The translations under genes and the position numbers were made by a program. Positions 19,176-28,049 of a DNA stretch of 64,000 bases are shown here, one piece after another. This DNA comes from Verrucomicrobiota bacterium. GTDB taxonomy: Bacteria; Verrucomicrobiota; Verrucomicrobiia; Limisphaerales; J093. Every line of letters begins with the position of its first letter. Position 1 is the stretch's first letter. The notes beneath the pieces were generated by a model. It did not search any database, had not been told where the DNA came from, and saw only the letters and a list, made by a program, of their open reading frames with translations. The DNA lies in contig JADJWF010000011.1 of the NCBI GenBank assembly GCA_016716505.1, positions 186,001-250,000 of the forward strand, read 5' to 3'.

Positions 19176-20288
19176 TCATACCAAGGAGTCCACGTACGCC
19201 TGCATCGCCGCCTCCTGCGCAGCGATGGACTCGACCAGCTTGAACTGCGTCCGGCAGCGGTCGAGGTTGTGGTTGGGCCGATGCACGCGGAAGTAGGTGT
19301 CGCCGTTGAGGTGGTCGGTGAGGAAGCGGATGCCGATGGTGTAGGTGATCAGCTTGCCCGCGAAGGCGAGATACTTGCGCTCGGCTGGGGTGAGGAATTC
19401 GCGGGTGGCCTCGACGTAGCCTCGGGCCAGCGCCTCAAACATCGGCATCTGCATCTGGACTTTGGAAAGGTCCTTCTCGTCCTCCATGGTCGGGCTGGTG
19501 GTGGTGCGCACCATGTCGCCAAAGTCGTAGTGGATGAGGCCCGGCATGACCGTGTCCAGGTCCACGACGCAAAGAGCCCGGCCGGTCTCCCAGTCGAGCA
19601 TGACGTTGTTGAACTTGGTGTCGTTATGGGTGATCCGCTCGGGAATCTCTCCGCGCGCGTGCGCGTCCAGCAACGTGCCGATCCAGGGCTCCTGAGCGAG
19701 GGCGAACTCGACTTCTTTCCGCGCGCCGGCGAGGCGGTTGGCGTGATCGGCGGCAATGGCCTCCTTCAACGCTTTGAACCGCTTCTGGGTGTTGTGGAAA
19801 TCGGGAATCGTTTCGTGCAGCCGTTCTCCCGGGAGATCAGCGAGGAGAGCCTGAAATTCTCCAAACGCGCGCCCGGCCTCGTAGGCCTGCTGTGGGTTCT
19901 GCACTGCCTCGAAGGACTGCACCCGTTCCACGAAAACAAACGTCCGCCAGTAATCACCCGCGTCATCCACGTAGTACGATCGTCCGTCCCGGGTGGGCAC
20001 CACGATCAGGGCCCGCCGCGTGGGCTGGCGCGCGCCATTGGCGAGAAGGCGATTGCGGATGTGCGTCGTGACCCGCATGACATTTTCCATCACGGCATCC
20101 GGCTGACGGAAGACGTGTTGATTGATCTTCTGGTGGATGTAGCGCACCAACACGCCACCCTGGTCATAGGTGGCCGTGTAGGTTTCATTGATGTGGCCGA
20201 TCTTGCACAACTCCGCGTGCAGGATGTGGCCATAGATCTGGAACTGCTGCGAGATGTGCTGCAGGTGCTTTTCGCGATACAACGGCAT
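19176..20288 (-). CDS. phosphotransferase of the APH/choline-kinase fold, NahK-like
   Basis: A 370-residue protein resembling N-acetylhexosamine 1-kinase (NahK) and its relatives. The kinase signature is complete: the Brenner motif ITHNDTKFNNVMLDWETG (about residues 219-236) and the metal-binding CVVDLDTVMPGLIHYDFGDM (about 240-259). The N-terminus (FQIYGHILHAELCKIGHINE) is the nucleotide-binding region. NahK-type enzymes phosphorylate GlcNAc/GalNAc at C1 in host- or mucin-glycan salvage; other family members act on other sugars, so the exact substrate is open. The gene stands next to carbohydrate genes (KDPG aldolase). The ATG at 20288 is used. Confidence 0.75.
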   Translation of the reverse strand: MPLYREKHLQHISQQFQIYGHILHAELCKIGHINETYTATYDQGGVLVRYIHQKINQHVFRQPDAVMENVMRVTTHIRNRLLANGARQPTRRALIVVPTRDGRSYYVDDAGDYWRTFVFVERVQSFEAVQNPQQAYEAGRAFGEFQALLADLPGERLHETIPDFHNTQKRFKALKEAIAADHANRLAGARKEVEFALAQEPWIGTLLDAHARGEIPERITHNDTKFNNVMLDWETGRALCVVDLDTVMPGLIHYDFGDMVRTTTSPTMEDEKDLSKVQMQMPMFEALARGYVEATREFLTPAERKYLAFAGKLITYTIGIRFLTDHLNGDTYFRVHRPNHNLDRCRTQFKLVESIAAQEAAMQAYVDSLV

Positions 20289-20479
20289 GTCTTTCGATGT
20301 GTTTCCGCGCGGGGCGAATCCGGGTTTCCCCGAGAAGCGGCCCGAACCCCGGCGCTGGTCCGGAGCTGGTTCGCAAACTGTAGCGGGAAGGGGTCTCCCG
20401 GAGACAAGTCGTTTTTCCGCCCGCGGCCGGTCTGATTCGGGGGTGCGACGCTGCGGCGGAAATAAACTCGCTTCGCGTC

Positions 20480-20848
20480 CTACCTTCCGAAGATCAACCG
20501 CAAGCCCACCAGCACGAGAAACGCCCCGAAGTAGCGTTTCAAGTCTTCTGCGGGGATGAGGCGCGTCAACTTCGCGCCGTAGTAGCCGCCGAGCATGGCG
20601 CCCGGGGCCAACGCCAGCGCGACTTTCCAGTTGAGGTTGCCGAGGAAATGGTGCTTGGCGGTGCCGGTGATCGCCGTGGGCACGATGACCGCCAGCGACG
20701 TACCGATGGCGGTTTTGATGTCCACCCCCAGCAGCAGCATCATGGCGGGCACCATGACCACGCCACCGCCGACGCCAAACAATCCGCTGGTCATCCCGCC
20801 CAGCAGTCCAATCGCCGCCGCGTACGCGTAGAACATGGTGTTCTTCAT
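20480..20848 (-). CDS. TauE/SafE-family half permease
   Basis: A 122-residue membrane protein with about four hydrophobic helices: YAYAAAIGLLGGMTSGLFGV, GGGVVMVPAMMLLLGVDIKT, AIGTSLAVIVPTAITGTAKH and the last segment RYFGAFLVLVGLRLIFGR. The GLFGVGGG(V)VMVP motif is the TauE/SafE (DUF81) signature. Full-length exporters have two such repeats (about 250 residues), so this single-repeat form probably dimerises. Related proteins export sulfite or organosulfonates; substrate unknown here. ATG at 20848 is chosen over 20872 because hydrophobicity starts just after it. Confidence 0.82.
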   Translation of the reverse strand: MKNTMFYAYAAAIGLLGGMTSGLFGVGGGVVMVPAMMLLLGVDIKTAIGTSLAVIVPTAITGTAKHHFLGNLNWKVALALAPGAMLGGYYGAKLTRLIPAEDLKRYFGAFLVLVGLRLIFGR

Positions 20849-20995
20849 GCCGCAGGCCGCCGGGCGGGACAACCGTTTTGTCCGGACACCGGCGCCTACG
20901 CCGCGGGCAGAGGGCGGCCGGAGCTGCGCCGCGTGTCTCCGCTGGCCGGGGAGACGATGGCCAAACCGGCGGCGGCTTTCGGCAGCCCGGTTGCC

Positions 20996-22567
20996 CTACG
21001 GCCCGGTTGCTTCGCGCCGCGGGAAGAGGGGCTGCGGTTCACCCACTGGGTGGCCCGGGTTCATTCCACCCCAGGCGGCGTCGGCCAGCCGGTTGGGTGC
21101 GCCGGGCAACGCCAGTTGGCTGAAGATCTTTTCCGCGCTGCCGGGAATGAACGGCCACAGCAGCAGCCCCAGCAGGCGACACGTTTCCACGAGGTTGTAG
21201 AGCACTTCGTCCAACCGGGCGGCTTGCGCGGGGTCCTTGGCGAGCTTGAACGGCGCGGTGTGGTCCACGTACTGATTGGCGCGGTTCACCAGCCCCCAGA
21301 TGCGCTGGAGGGCGGATTGCAGTTCGAAATCGAGCAGGTCGCGGCGGACAGACTCGATGATCGGCGTGACCTCGGCGGCCAGCGCGTCCGAACGCGCCGG
21401 GACAATCCCCCCGCGGTACCGCCGGAGCATCGAGAGCGAGCGATTCACGAGGTTGCCCAGCCCGTTGGCCAGCTCCGCTGCGTAGCGCGCTCGAAAACCG
21501 GCGTCCGTCCAGTTGCCGTCGGGACCGATCGCCAGTTCGCGCACGACGTAGTAGCGAAAAGCATCGGCGCCCCACTCGTCCACCACGGCAATCGGATCCA
21601 CCACGTTGCCCGTGGTCTTGCTCATTTTGGCGCCATCCTTCTGCCACCAGCCGTGAACCAGCACGGTGCGGGGCAGCGGGACGCCGGCCGCCTGCAGCAT
21701 GATCGGCCAGTACACGGCGTGAAACTTCACGATGTCCTTGCCGATGACGTGGACATCGGCTGGCCACAGTTCCGTGCCGGGGGCACCCTCCGGCGCGGCG
21801 TAAAAACCGGCGAGCGGCGCCGTCGCCACCGGATCGCCCAGCGAGGCGGGCAGGCTGAAGTAGTTGGTCAGCGCGTCAAACCAGACGTAGTTCACGTAGT
21901 CGGGCGCGAAGGGGATGGGGATGCCCCAGCTCAGTCGGGCCTTGGGCCGGCTGATGCACAGGTCGTCGAGCTTCTGGGTCCGCAGGAATCCGAGCACCTC
22001 GTTGCGCCGATAGTCCGGACGCACGAAGCCGGGGTTCGCCTCGATATGCCCGATGAGCCAGTCCTGAAAGCGGCTCATGCGGAAGTACCAGTTCTCCTCC
22101 TCGATCTCTGTGACCTCGCCCCACTGCGGGGCGAAGGTGCCGTCCGGTTCGCGGTCCTTGTCCGTCAGAAAGGTTTCTTCCTTCCACGAATACCAGCCGC
22201 GGTACGGGGCCTTGTAAATGTCGCCCTGCGCGTGGAGCTTGTTCAACAGGGCGGCGACAACGGCCCGGTGGCGCGGCTGGGTGGTGCGGATGAAATCGTC
22301 GTTGGAGAGGTTGAGCTTGAGGGTTAGGGCCTGAAACCGGGCGGCCAGTTCGTCGCAGTACGCCTGCGGTTCCCGGCCTTCCGCCCGGGCCGCACGCTCC
22401 ACCTTTTGCCCGTGCTCGTCCGTGCCAGTGAGGAAGAACACCTCCTGGCCGAGGCTTCGGCGCGCCCGCGCGATGACGTCCGTGATGACCTTCTCGTAGG
22501 CGTGCCCCAGGTGGGGCTGACCGTTCACGTAGTCAATCGCCGTGGTGATATAGAACCGTTTGCTCAT
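20996..22567 (-). CDS. metG: methionyl-tRNA synthetase
   Basis: A 523-residue class I synthetase. The HIGH-type motif is NGQPHLGHAYEKVITD (about residues 16-31) and the KMSKS motif is KDGAKMSKTTGNVVDP, preceded by the family's WFDALTNYFSLP. The knuckle region reads YRGWYSWKEETFLTD and lacks the cysteines that bind zinc in E. coli-type MetRS, and there is no C-terminal tRNA-binding domain, so this is the short zinc-free form. The open frame reaches 22810, but the ATG at 22567 gives the conserved N-terminus (MSKRFYITTAIDYVNGQP). yacG lies 47 bases upstream on the same strand. Confidence 0.95.
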   Translation of the reverse strand: MSKRFYITTAIDYVNGQPHLGHAYEKVITDVIARARRSLGQEVFFLTGTDEHGQKVERAARAEGREPQAYCDELAARFQALTLKLNLSNDDFIRTTQPRHRAVVAALLNKLHAQGDIYKAPYRGWYSWKEETFLTDKDREPDGTFAPQWGEVTEIEEENWYFRMSRFQDWLIGHIEANPGFVRPDYRRNEVLGFLRTQKLDDLCISRPKARLSWGIPIPFAPDYVNYVWFDALTNYFSLPASLGDPVATAPLAGFYAAPEGAPGTELWPADVHVIGKDIVKFHAVYWPIMLQAAGVPLPRTVLVHGWWQKDGAKMSKTTGNVVDPIAVVDEWGADAFRYYVVRELAIGPDGNWTDAGFRARYAAELANGLGNLVNRSLSMLRRYRGGIVPARSDALAAEVTPIIESVRRDLLDFELQSALQRIWGLVNRANQYVDHTAPFKLAKDPAQAARLDEVLYNLVETCRLLGLLLWPFIPGSAEKIFSQLALPGAPNRLADAAWGGMNPGHPVGEPQPLFPRREATGP

Positions 22568-22614
22568 CGGCCGGCAGTCTGGGTGAGCGGCGGCGGGAAC
22601 GCAAACGCCGCCCG

Positions 22615-22833
22615 CTAATTCAGTCCCGGCGGCGGCGATTGCGCCGGACCCAGGTCTTCGATCTGGTCGAGGTGGGCGTTTGTCAGCGGCGTGGAGACCC
22701 GGTGTTCCTCGCCGAGCCACTTGCCGAGGTCTATGAGCTTGCACCGTTCGGAGCAGAACGGGCCGAACGGGCCGTCGAACCACCGCCCGCGTTTGCGGCA
22801 CGTCGGACACTTGATGACCGGGGAGGTCGCCAT
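22615..22833 (-). CDS. yacG: YacG-type zinc-ribbon protein, DNA gyrase inhibitor family
   Basis: A 72-residue protein with four zinc-binding cysteines in the YacG pattern: IKCPTCRKRGRWFDGP ... FCSERCKLIDLGKWLGEEH. E. coli YacG binds GyrB and inhibits DNA gyrase in vitro. Length and motif spacing are normal, with a short C-terminal extension after the zinc core. It lies in a minus-strand run with the DUF2905 gene (15 bases upstream) and metG (downstream). Confidence 0.88.
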   Translation of the reverse strand: MATSPVIKCPTCRKRGRWFDGPFGPFCSERCKLIDLGKWLGEEHRVSTPLTNAHLDQIEDLGPAQSPPPGLN

Positions 22834-22848
22834 GGGTTCAGCTTCGCG

Positions 22849-23058
22849 TCACCGGCGGAAAATCCACAGCAACAGGGTGAGGACGAGACTGATCGCAAGG
22901 CAGGTGGCGATCGGGAAATAGAACCGGACATTCCCCTTTTCAATCGCGATGTCCCCGGGCAGACCAACCCCGCCGCGGCTCCCCAGAAGCCAGATCAGAC
23001 CGCCAGCCACAACGAGCACCCCACCCGCCACCATCAAGAGCTTGCCGAGAGATTCCAT
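22849..23058 (-). CDS. DUF2905 small membrane protein
   Basis: A 69-residue protein with two hydrophobic helices: LLMVAGGVLVVAGGLIWLL (residues about 7-25) and FYFPIATCLAISLVLTLLLW (about 47-66), separated by GLPGDIAIEKGNVRFYFPI, the DUF2905 signature. Function unknown. The open frame reaches back to 23268, but residues before the ATG at 23058 are Arg/Ser-rich shadow sequence of the neighbouring gene; the family starts at MESLGKLLM. Confidence 0.85.
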   Translation of the reverse strand: MESLGKLLMVAGGVLVVAGGLIWLLGSRGGVGLPGDIAIEKGNVRFYFPIATCLAISLVLTLLLWIFRR

Positions 23059-23095
23059 ACCCACGACCGCCGGCCGCCGTGATCGCCACGCGACC

Positions 23096-24937
23096 TCACG
23101 AACCGCCCAGCTCGGCCTCCGCGACCGGCTGGCGCCGCCATGCGGCAATGAACATGCCATTGCCGGGGCGGTCCTCCTGCCGCAGCCAAATCTGGGAAGC
23201 CGGCGGCGCCGCGGGGTCGAGGGGATTGCTGAGTTCCAGCGGGACGAAATCCGGGTGCTGCGCGCCAAAACTCGCGGCGATCTCGGTGGTTTCCGGCCGG
23301 GTGAGGGTGCAAACGGAGTAGATCAGCTTGCCGCCGGCTTTGACGGCCATTGCCGCGTGGTCGAGCAACACGGCCTGGAGTTGGGCCAGTTCCGCAATGT
23401 CGTTGGCGGAACAGGTCCACCGCGCGTGCGGGTTGCGATGCCAGGTGCCGAGGTTGCTGCACGGCGCATCCACGAGCACGCCGTCGAACAAAGTCCGGGT
23501 GGGCAGCTCCTCGGAACCGTCCCAGACCTGCATGCGGTAATTGAAGACGCCGGCCCGCGCAGCCCGCCGCTTCAAGTTGTTCAGCCGCCAGTCCGCGCGG
23601 TCGCTGGCCCAGAGCTGTCCCTGATTCTCCATCAGCGCGGACAGGTGAAGCGTCTTTCCGCCCTCGCCGGCACAGGCGTCCCACCACGTCTCGCCGGGGC
23701 GTGGCGCGCAGATCAAGGCGACCGCCTGCGAGTGCAGATCCTGCAACTCGAAATCGCCGGCGTGGAACTCCGGCGAGCGGAACAGATCCTCGCGACCGGA
23801 GTAGAGCAGCGCGTCCGCCAGTTCCCCGGTGCCCGCCGGCTGACAGTGTTCGAGGCGTTCCGCCAGCTTCGCGCCGGTGCCCCGCCGCGCGCGCAGCCAG
23901 AGCACCGGCTCGGTCTGCAAGGCCCGCAGCCAGCCCGGCGTGAGGTCCATGAATTCGCCCACCCAGTCCGGCACCGCGCGCCGCAGGTCATCCGCCGGCC
24001 AGGCTTGGGGATCCCGCGCAAAACGGTCCGCCAGCGCCACCGCGGCCTCGATCCGTTCGGCCGGAGGCTGGGCGGGATCGAGCCAGGGCAGCCAGCGAAA
24101 ATAACTGAACACGGCGCGCGCCACCGCGGCCGTCTCGTCCGGTTCGAGGCCGCGATGGGACCGCAGCGTGTCGCGCAGCACCTTGTCCGCCGGGCGCGAC
24201 GCGTCGCTGGCGCGGATGACACTTTCTGCGACTTCCAAGACCGTCGCCGCCTTGGCAGCGGCCTGATGGTGCAGGAGCTCTTCCGAGGAACTCCGCCGGC
24301 GATTGCGCGCGGCGTAGTCGTCCAGATTGTCGGACCGCCGGAAATGACGCGGCTGGGTGAAAGCGCGGCGGTCCATGCTCGCTTCGTCGGCTCGGGAGTC
24401 GCGTCCGCCGCGTCCCCAAGGACGCGATCCGCCACCGGCGCGGTTGCCGAACGCGCGTCCCGGCCGGTCGTTCCCGCGATTCCCGCGACCACCCTGGAAG
24501 GACCGTCGCTCGCCGCCCGGCCCCCGGCGATCTTCCGCGTCCCGGAAACCGCCGCCACTGGCTGGTGGACGATCTGACCAGTCGCCCCGGGCTCGATTAC
24601 GGAAGCCGCCGCCGCGACGGCGATTTCCGCCCAATTGGGTACCTTGGCGGCGGCCGAATCCGCCTTGTTCCCCGCCCTCCTGCGCACGACCGCCACTGGA
24701 GGGGCCGCCTTGCCAACCTTTTCCCCCGCGTCCGCCCCGGAAGCGACGTTGGCCGCCGAATCCGCCTCTTTCCGAGTTCTGGCCTTCGCCCTGCCCGTCT
24801 CGCCAGCTACCGGGCGGACCACCCCGGTCCGGGCGCCGTCGTCGCGCGAACGGCGGTTTGCCGCCGCGGCGGCGTGGCTCCTTGCCCTGTTCAGACGGCG
24901 CGCGCCAGACGCGGACCGAGTTTTGCTGAAGTTCCAT
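23096..24937 (-). CDS. RsmB/NSUN-family RNA m5C methyltransferase with an RGG-rich N-terminal extension
   Basis: A 613-residue protein. Residues about 15-190 are low-complexity and rich in Arg and Gly (RGGKPPFARRRR, RRFRGGRGGKGWQGG, GGNRRRGGGFRNRARGDW), an RGG-box-like disordered region. The C-terminal part is a class I methyltransferase of the m5C family: SAM motif WWDACAGEGGKTLHLSALM, motif IV DGVLVDAPCSNLGTWHRNPH, and the catalytic-Cys motif YSVCTLTRPETTE. RsmB modifies C967 of 16S rRNA; the site here cannot be assigned. ATG at 24937 begins MELQQNSVRVW; the open frame extends 26 codons more, without family character. It sits 34 bases after the ClpX-like gene. Confidence 0.85.
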   Translation of the reverse strand: MELQQNSVRVWRAPSEQGKEPRRRGGKPPFARRRRPDRGGPPGSWRDGQGEGQNSERGGFGGQRRFRGGRGGKGWQGGPSSGGRAQEGGEQGGFGRRQGTQLGGNRRRGGGFRNRARGDWSDRPPASGGGFRDAEDRRGPGGERRSFQGGRGNRGNDRPGRAFGNRAGGGSRPWGRGGRDSRADEASMDRRAFTQPRHFRRSDNLDDYAARNRRRSSSEELLHHQAAAKAATVLEVAESVIRASDASRPADKVLRDTLRSHRGLEPDETAAVARAVFSYFRWLPWLDPAQPPAERIEAAVALADRFARDPQAWPADDLRRAVPDWVGEFMDLTPGWLRALQTEPVLWLRARRGTGAKLAERLEHCQPAGTGELADALLYSGREDLFRSPEFHAGDFELQDLHSQAVALICAPRPGETWWDACAGEGGKTLHLSALMENQGQLWASDRADWRLNNLKRRAARAGVFNYRMQVWDGSEELPTRTLFDGVLVDAPCSNLGTWHRNPHARWTCSANDIAELAQLQAVLLDHAAMAVKAGGKLIYSVCTLTRPETTEIAASFGAQHPDFVPLELSNPLDPAAPPASQIWLRQEDRPGNGMFIAAWRRQPVAEAELGGS

Positions 24938-24971
24938 GATGAAAAAAGGGATGGCGGACGACGGTCGGAAG

Positions 24972-26540
24972 CTACGACGCCGGGTTTTTATCGGTGGAAC
25001 GGTAACTGGCCACAACCCATTCGCTGAGCGCCTTGTCGGGCGCTTCGACCACCGCTGGATCCACGGTGAACTCGGACTGCCCGGTGTTGGCAGCGATCAG
25101 CTTCAGGCCGAACTGAAAATCCTTGAACCGCTCGACACACACCTCCCGCACGTGGCGGTTGGACTCCCTGGCCAGCCCCACCAGCCGCTCCACCGCCGCC
25201 TCGGTGAATCGCAGCAACAGGCCATGCTCCTTCTGAAACCGCTCGCCAAACTCGTGGACGATTTGTCGCAGCATGGTTTGCTCGGCATCGGCTCTTTCCG
25301 CCAGCAGGCGGCGGAGGGCGGCGGCAGGCTGGTCCACCACCTCCCGAGTAACGGCAAATTGCCGCACCTCCGTCGAGGGCAGCTCGAACTTGAACTCGCG
25401 GAAGACGCGCTCGCAGACGGTCATCAACCCGCGCGCGCCGGTCTGTTCCTCGGCCGCCAGTTCGGCGATCCGCCGCAGCCCGTCATCGCGAAACAGGACC
25501 TCGATCCCATACGCAGCGAACGTCTGCTCGTACTGGCGGATGATGCTGCCCTCCGAGGTCTTCAGGATGCTGAACAGGTCGTCCACGGAGAGCGAGTGGC
25601 AGAACACGCGCACGGGCAGCCGCCCGATGAACTCCGGCTCGAAGCCGTAGTCAATGAAGTCGCGCGTGGTCGCCCGGGTCATCGCGTCGAAATCGCTCTC
25701 CACCGAGGTGGCCTTCGCCGCGAAGCCGATGGTGGCCTCCCGCAGGCGCTTGCGGACGATGCTTTCAAGCCCGGGAAATGCCCCGCTCACGATGAACAGG
25801 ATATGCTTGGTGTTGATCGTGCCGGCCGCCTTCCGGCCCCGGCGGCTGACGTCCATCAGCGCTTCCAGTTGACCGGCGAGGTCATTTTGCGAGCGGGCCG
25901 GCACCTCGGTTTCCTCCATTAACTTCAGCAAATTCGTCTGCACGCCGCGTCCGCTCACGTCGCGCCCCGTGACGTTCGGCGCCGACGAGATCTTGTCGAT
26001 CTCGTCAATGTAGATGATTCCGTACTGCGCCCGGGCCACATCCCCGTTGGCGCGGCGATACAACTCGCGCACCAGGTCTTCGACATCCCCGCCGACATAA
26101 CCCGTCTCGCTGAATTTGGTCGCGTCACCTTTGACAAAGGGCACGCCGATCAGGTCTGCGACGCTGCGAATGAGGTAGGTCTTACCCACGCCGGTCGGAC
26201 CGACCAGGAGGACGTTTTGCTTGGCGTAGTTGGGTTGTTCCTTGCCCTCCAGCGCCATGCGCACGTGATGGTAGTGGTCACACAACGCCACGCTCAGAAC
26301 TTTCTTCGCCTCCTCCTGACGAATCACGAAGCGATCGAGGTACGCTTTGACCTCGCGGGGCTTCTTGTCGAACCGAATCGCTGGCGGGGTTGCCTCGCCA
26401 GAGTCATCCCCGTCGGTGGCCGCCGCGTCCGGCTGTGGGCGGGCCACGCCGGCCTGCGGAAAGGCCTGGCGCATCATCTCCGCAATCTGGCGATGAAACT
26501 CCTCGGGCGTCGGTGGCCCGGAAAAAACCGGTTGATACAT
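24972..26540 (-). CDS. ClpX-like AAA+ ATPase lacking the zinc domain, with a doubled C-terminal small domain
   Basis: A 522-residue AAA+ unfoldase. Walker A is LLVGPTGVGKTYLIRS, Walker B is GIIYIDEIDKISS, and ClpX-like signatures include DATKFSETGYVGGDVEDLVR and FIGRLPVRVFCHSL. A TIGF loop (REATIGFAAKA) matches the IGF tripeptide with which ClpX docks on ClpP. The four-cysteine zinc domain of ClpX is absent. After the normal small domain (sensor 2 region EEQTGARGLMTVCERVF, about residues 390-415), a second similar helical unit follows (LLLRFTEAAVERLVGLARES, HVREVCVERFKDFQFGLKL, about 450-495). Substrates and partner protease are unknown; no clpP is in the window. Confidence 0.82.
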   Translation of the reverse strand: MYQPVFSGPPTPEEFHRQIAEMMRQAFPQAGVARPQPDAAATDGDDSGEATPPAIRFDKKPREVKAYLDRFVIRQEEAKKVLSVALCDHYHHVRMALEGKEQPNYAKQNVLLVGPTGVGKTYLIRSVADLIGVPFVKGDATKFSETGYVGGDVEDLVRELYRRANGDVARAQYGIIYIDEIDKISSAPNVTGRDVSGRGVQTNLLKLMEETEVPARSQNDLAGQLEALMDVSRRGRKAAGTINTKHILFIVSGAFPGLESIVRKRLREATIGFAAKATSVESDFDAMTRATTRDFIDYGFEPEFIGRLPVRVFCHSLSVDDLFSILKTSEGSIIRQYEQTFAAYGIEVLFRDDGLRRIAELAAEEQTGARGLMTVCERVFREFKFELPSTEVRQFAVTREVVDQPAAALRRLLAERADAEQTMLRQIVHEFGERFQKEHGLLLRFTEAAVERLVGLARESNRHVREVCVERFKDFQFGLKLIAANTGQSEFTVDPAVVEAPDKALSEWVVASYRSTDKNPAS

Positions 26541-26811
26541 GACTCTGTGCTGGCTGCCTCAGCTCGTCCCCGCCGGGAACGCTGCGGGTTAGAGCCACGG
26601 AAACCTTTCTGAAACTACACCCCTTTGTTCGGCGCGCATACACGGCAAGTGCGGACGAGCCTTCTGTTCCGCCTTGACTTGGAGGCAGCACGGCCCGCGT
26701 TGGGCTCTCAGACCGTCACGGTTGAGCGCGGGTCTCAGGCCACCGCGCTGTCCGCGACCTCCAGGTGTTGGTAAACGCAACGGCGTCGTTGCGACCCCCC
26801 GCGCCCGGCGA

Positions 26812-27558
26812 TCAAGCGCCGGGTTTTGCGGACCGCAAATCAAGCGACGAAAACGGACTGTTCGAAAACCCCGAACCGCTGCCGCCCGCTTCCGGCGCCC
26901 CCGCCGGGATCCTCGCGGGCACCCGGACATCCACTTCACGAAGCGACCCGGACGATTCTTTGCCGGGCGGCTTGACGGGTCCGTCCGCCGCCTTCGGATT
27001 CGGTGCGCGCTTGTTCTTCGGGAGCGGATTAATCATGACCGTCACGTTACGCCCTTGCAGTTTCGGCTCCGCCGCCGCCTGCCCCCAAGGGGCCAGCTCC
27101 TGGATGTAGCGCTTCACCACCTGAAGGCCGAACTCCGTGTGCGCCATTTCCCGGCCCCGGAACCGCAGGCTGACTTTGACGCTCATGTCGTCGCAGAGGA
27201 AACCGATCCCGTGCGACACCTTGGTGCTGAAATCGTGGGGATCAATCGAGGCGGAAAGCTGGACTTCCTTCAGCCGACTGCCCTGCTGATGTTTTTTGGA
27301 TTCCTTGTCCCGCTTGGCCTGCTCGTAGCGAAACTTGCCGAAGTCCACGATGCGGCAGACGGGTGGCGTGGCATTGGGCGCCACCTCCACCAAATCCACG
27401 CCCTGGGCACGGGCCAGATTGATGGCCTCATGCAAGGAGAGAATCCCGATCTGCGAACCGTCGCTCCCAATGACACGAACTTCGCGGGCACGAATCTTCC
27501 CGTTGATGCGCGTGGTGGGCTGAGGGGGACCAAACCGACTTTGAAAAGGGCGGCTCAA
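26812..27558 (-). CDS. infC: translation initiation factor IF-3 with a C-terminal extension
   Basis: A 248-residue protein. The IF-3 N domain starts TRINGKIRAREVRVIGSDGS and the C domain contains DFGKFRYEQAKRDKESKKHQ and KVSLRFRGREMAHTEFG. After the normal family end (about residue 178) comes a tail of about 70 residues rich in Pro, Lys, Gly and Ser. It binds the 30S subunit and controls start-codon selection. The start is TTG at 27558, with a strong Shine-Dalgarno; rare start codons are a known autoregulatory feature of infC. rpmI and rplT, usual neighbours, are not next to it. Confidence 0.93.
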   Translation of the reverse strand: MSRPFQSRFGPPQPTTRINGKIRAREVRVIGSDGSQIGILSLHEAINLARAQGVDLVEVAPNATPPVCRIVDFGKFRYEQAKRDKESKKHQQGSRLKEVQLSASIDPHDFSTKVSHGIGFLCDDMSVKVSLRFRGREMAHTEFGLQVVKRYIQELAPWGQAAAEPKLQGRNVTVMINPLPKNKRAPNPKAADGPVKPPGKESSGSLREVDVRVPARIPAGAPEAGGSGSGFSNSPFSSLDLRSAKPGA

Positions 27559-27563
27559 GACGC

Positions 27564-27570
27564 CCTCCTC
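27564..27570 (-). promoter_or_regulatory. Shine-Dalgarno sequence deciding the infC TTG start
   Basis: On the minus strand the sequence GAGGAGG lies five bases upstream of the TTG at 27558. It is one of the few strong Shine-Dalgarno matches I noticed in the window and supports TTG as the infC start codon. Confidence 0.65.
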
Positions 27571-27666
27571 GGTTTAACGCAATTCATGCGGGACAAGCGC
27601 AAACAATTTCATCATTCGTCATTCGGACGCGCTAATTACTGGCCCACTGCCCCGCCCCCGTGCAAG

Positions 27667-28000
27667 TCAAAACTTCAACCCGAATTGCGATCGGTAGTGT
27701 TCGTCAACGGTCAGTTGGGGGAGATCAAGGCGGGTGGGGTTTGAGGTGGAATTGGGGTTGGGCTTTCCACCAGGCGTTCCAGGCTGGCGGCTGGGGGGAG
27801 TTGGTGGAGGGCCAAGAGTCGGGCCGCCCGCTCCGGATGCCCGCTCCGGCCCTCGCGTTTGCAGCGCCGGTGGATGGCGATCTCGAAGTTTTTCTCGACG
27901 GCGCCGGAGCTGGCTTCGATGACGGACGGGAGGCACCCGGAGCCGAGCCCGGATTTCGCCGGAAGGTTTGCGCGGCTCGGCCGGGTTGCGGATTCCCGCG
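27667..28000 (-). pseudogene. decayed transposase-like C-terminus, several frameshifts
   Basis: The minus strand holds a coding-like sequence broken over three frames. One frame reads VIEASSGAVEKNFEIAIHRR then ERAARLLALHQL (about 27923 down to 27780), the next PPAWNAWWKAQPQFHLKP, and the third LDLPQLTVDEHYRSQFGLKF to the TGA at 27667. The pattern SGAVEKNFEIAIHRRxKR with a following LLALHQL resembles the C-terminal ends of IS transposases of the UPF0236/ISLre2 or ISKra4 type, but the family is not certain. The other DNA between infC and 28050 shows nothing else recognisable. Confidence 0.4.
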
Positions 28001-28049
28001 CAACTTGAGGTGGTCGCGCAGGTGAAGACTCGCAGGGTGTCGCCCGGTC

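Noticed and set aside
20878..21123. Small plus-strand frames between the TauE and metG genes
   Set aside because: Shadow composition and overlap with the 3' end of metG; no supporting motif.
26541..26811. Possible minus-strand gene 26589-26939 upstream of the ClpX-like gene
   Set aside because: Arg/Gly/Pro-rich with no motif, overlapping the end of infC, and no start signal; treated as non-coding.
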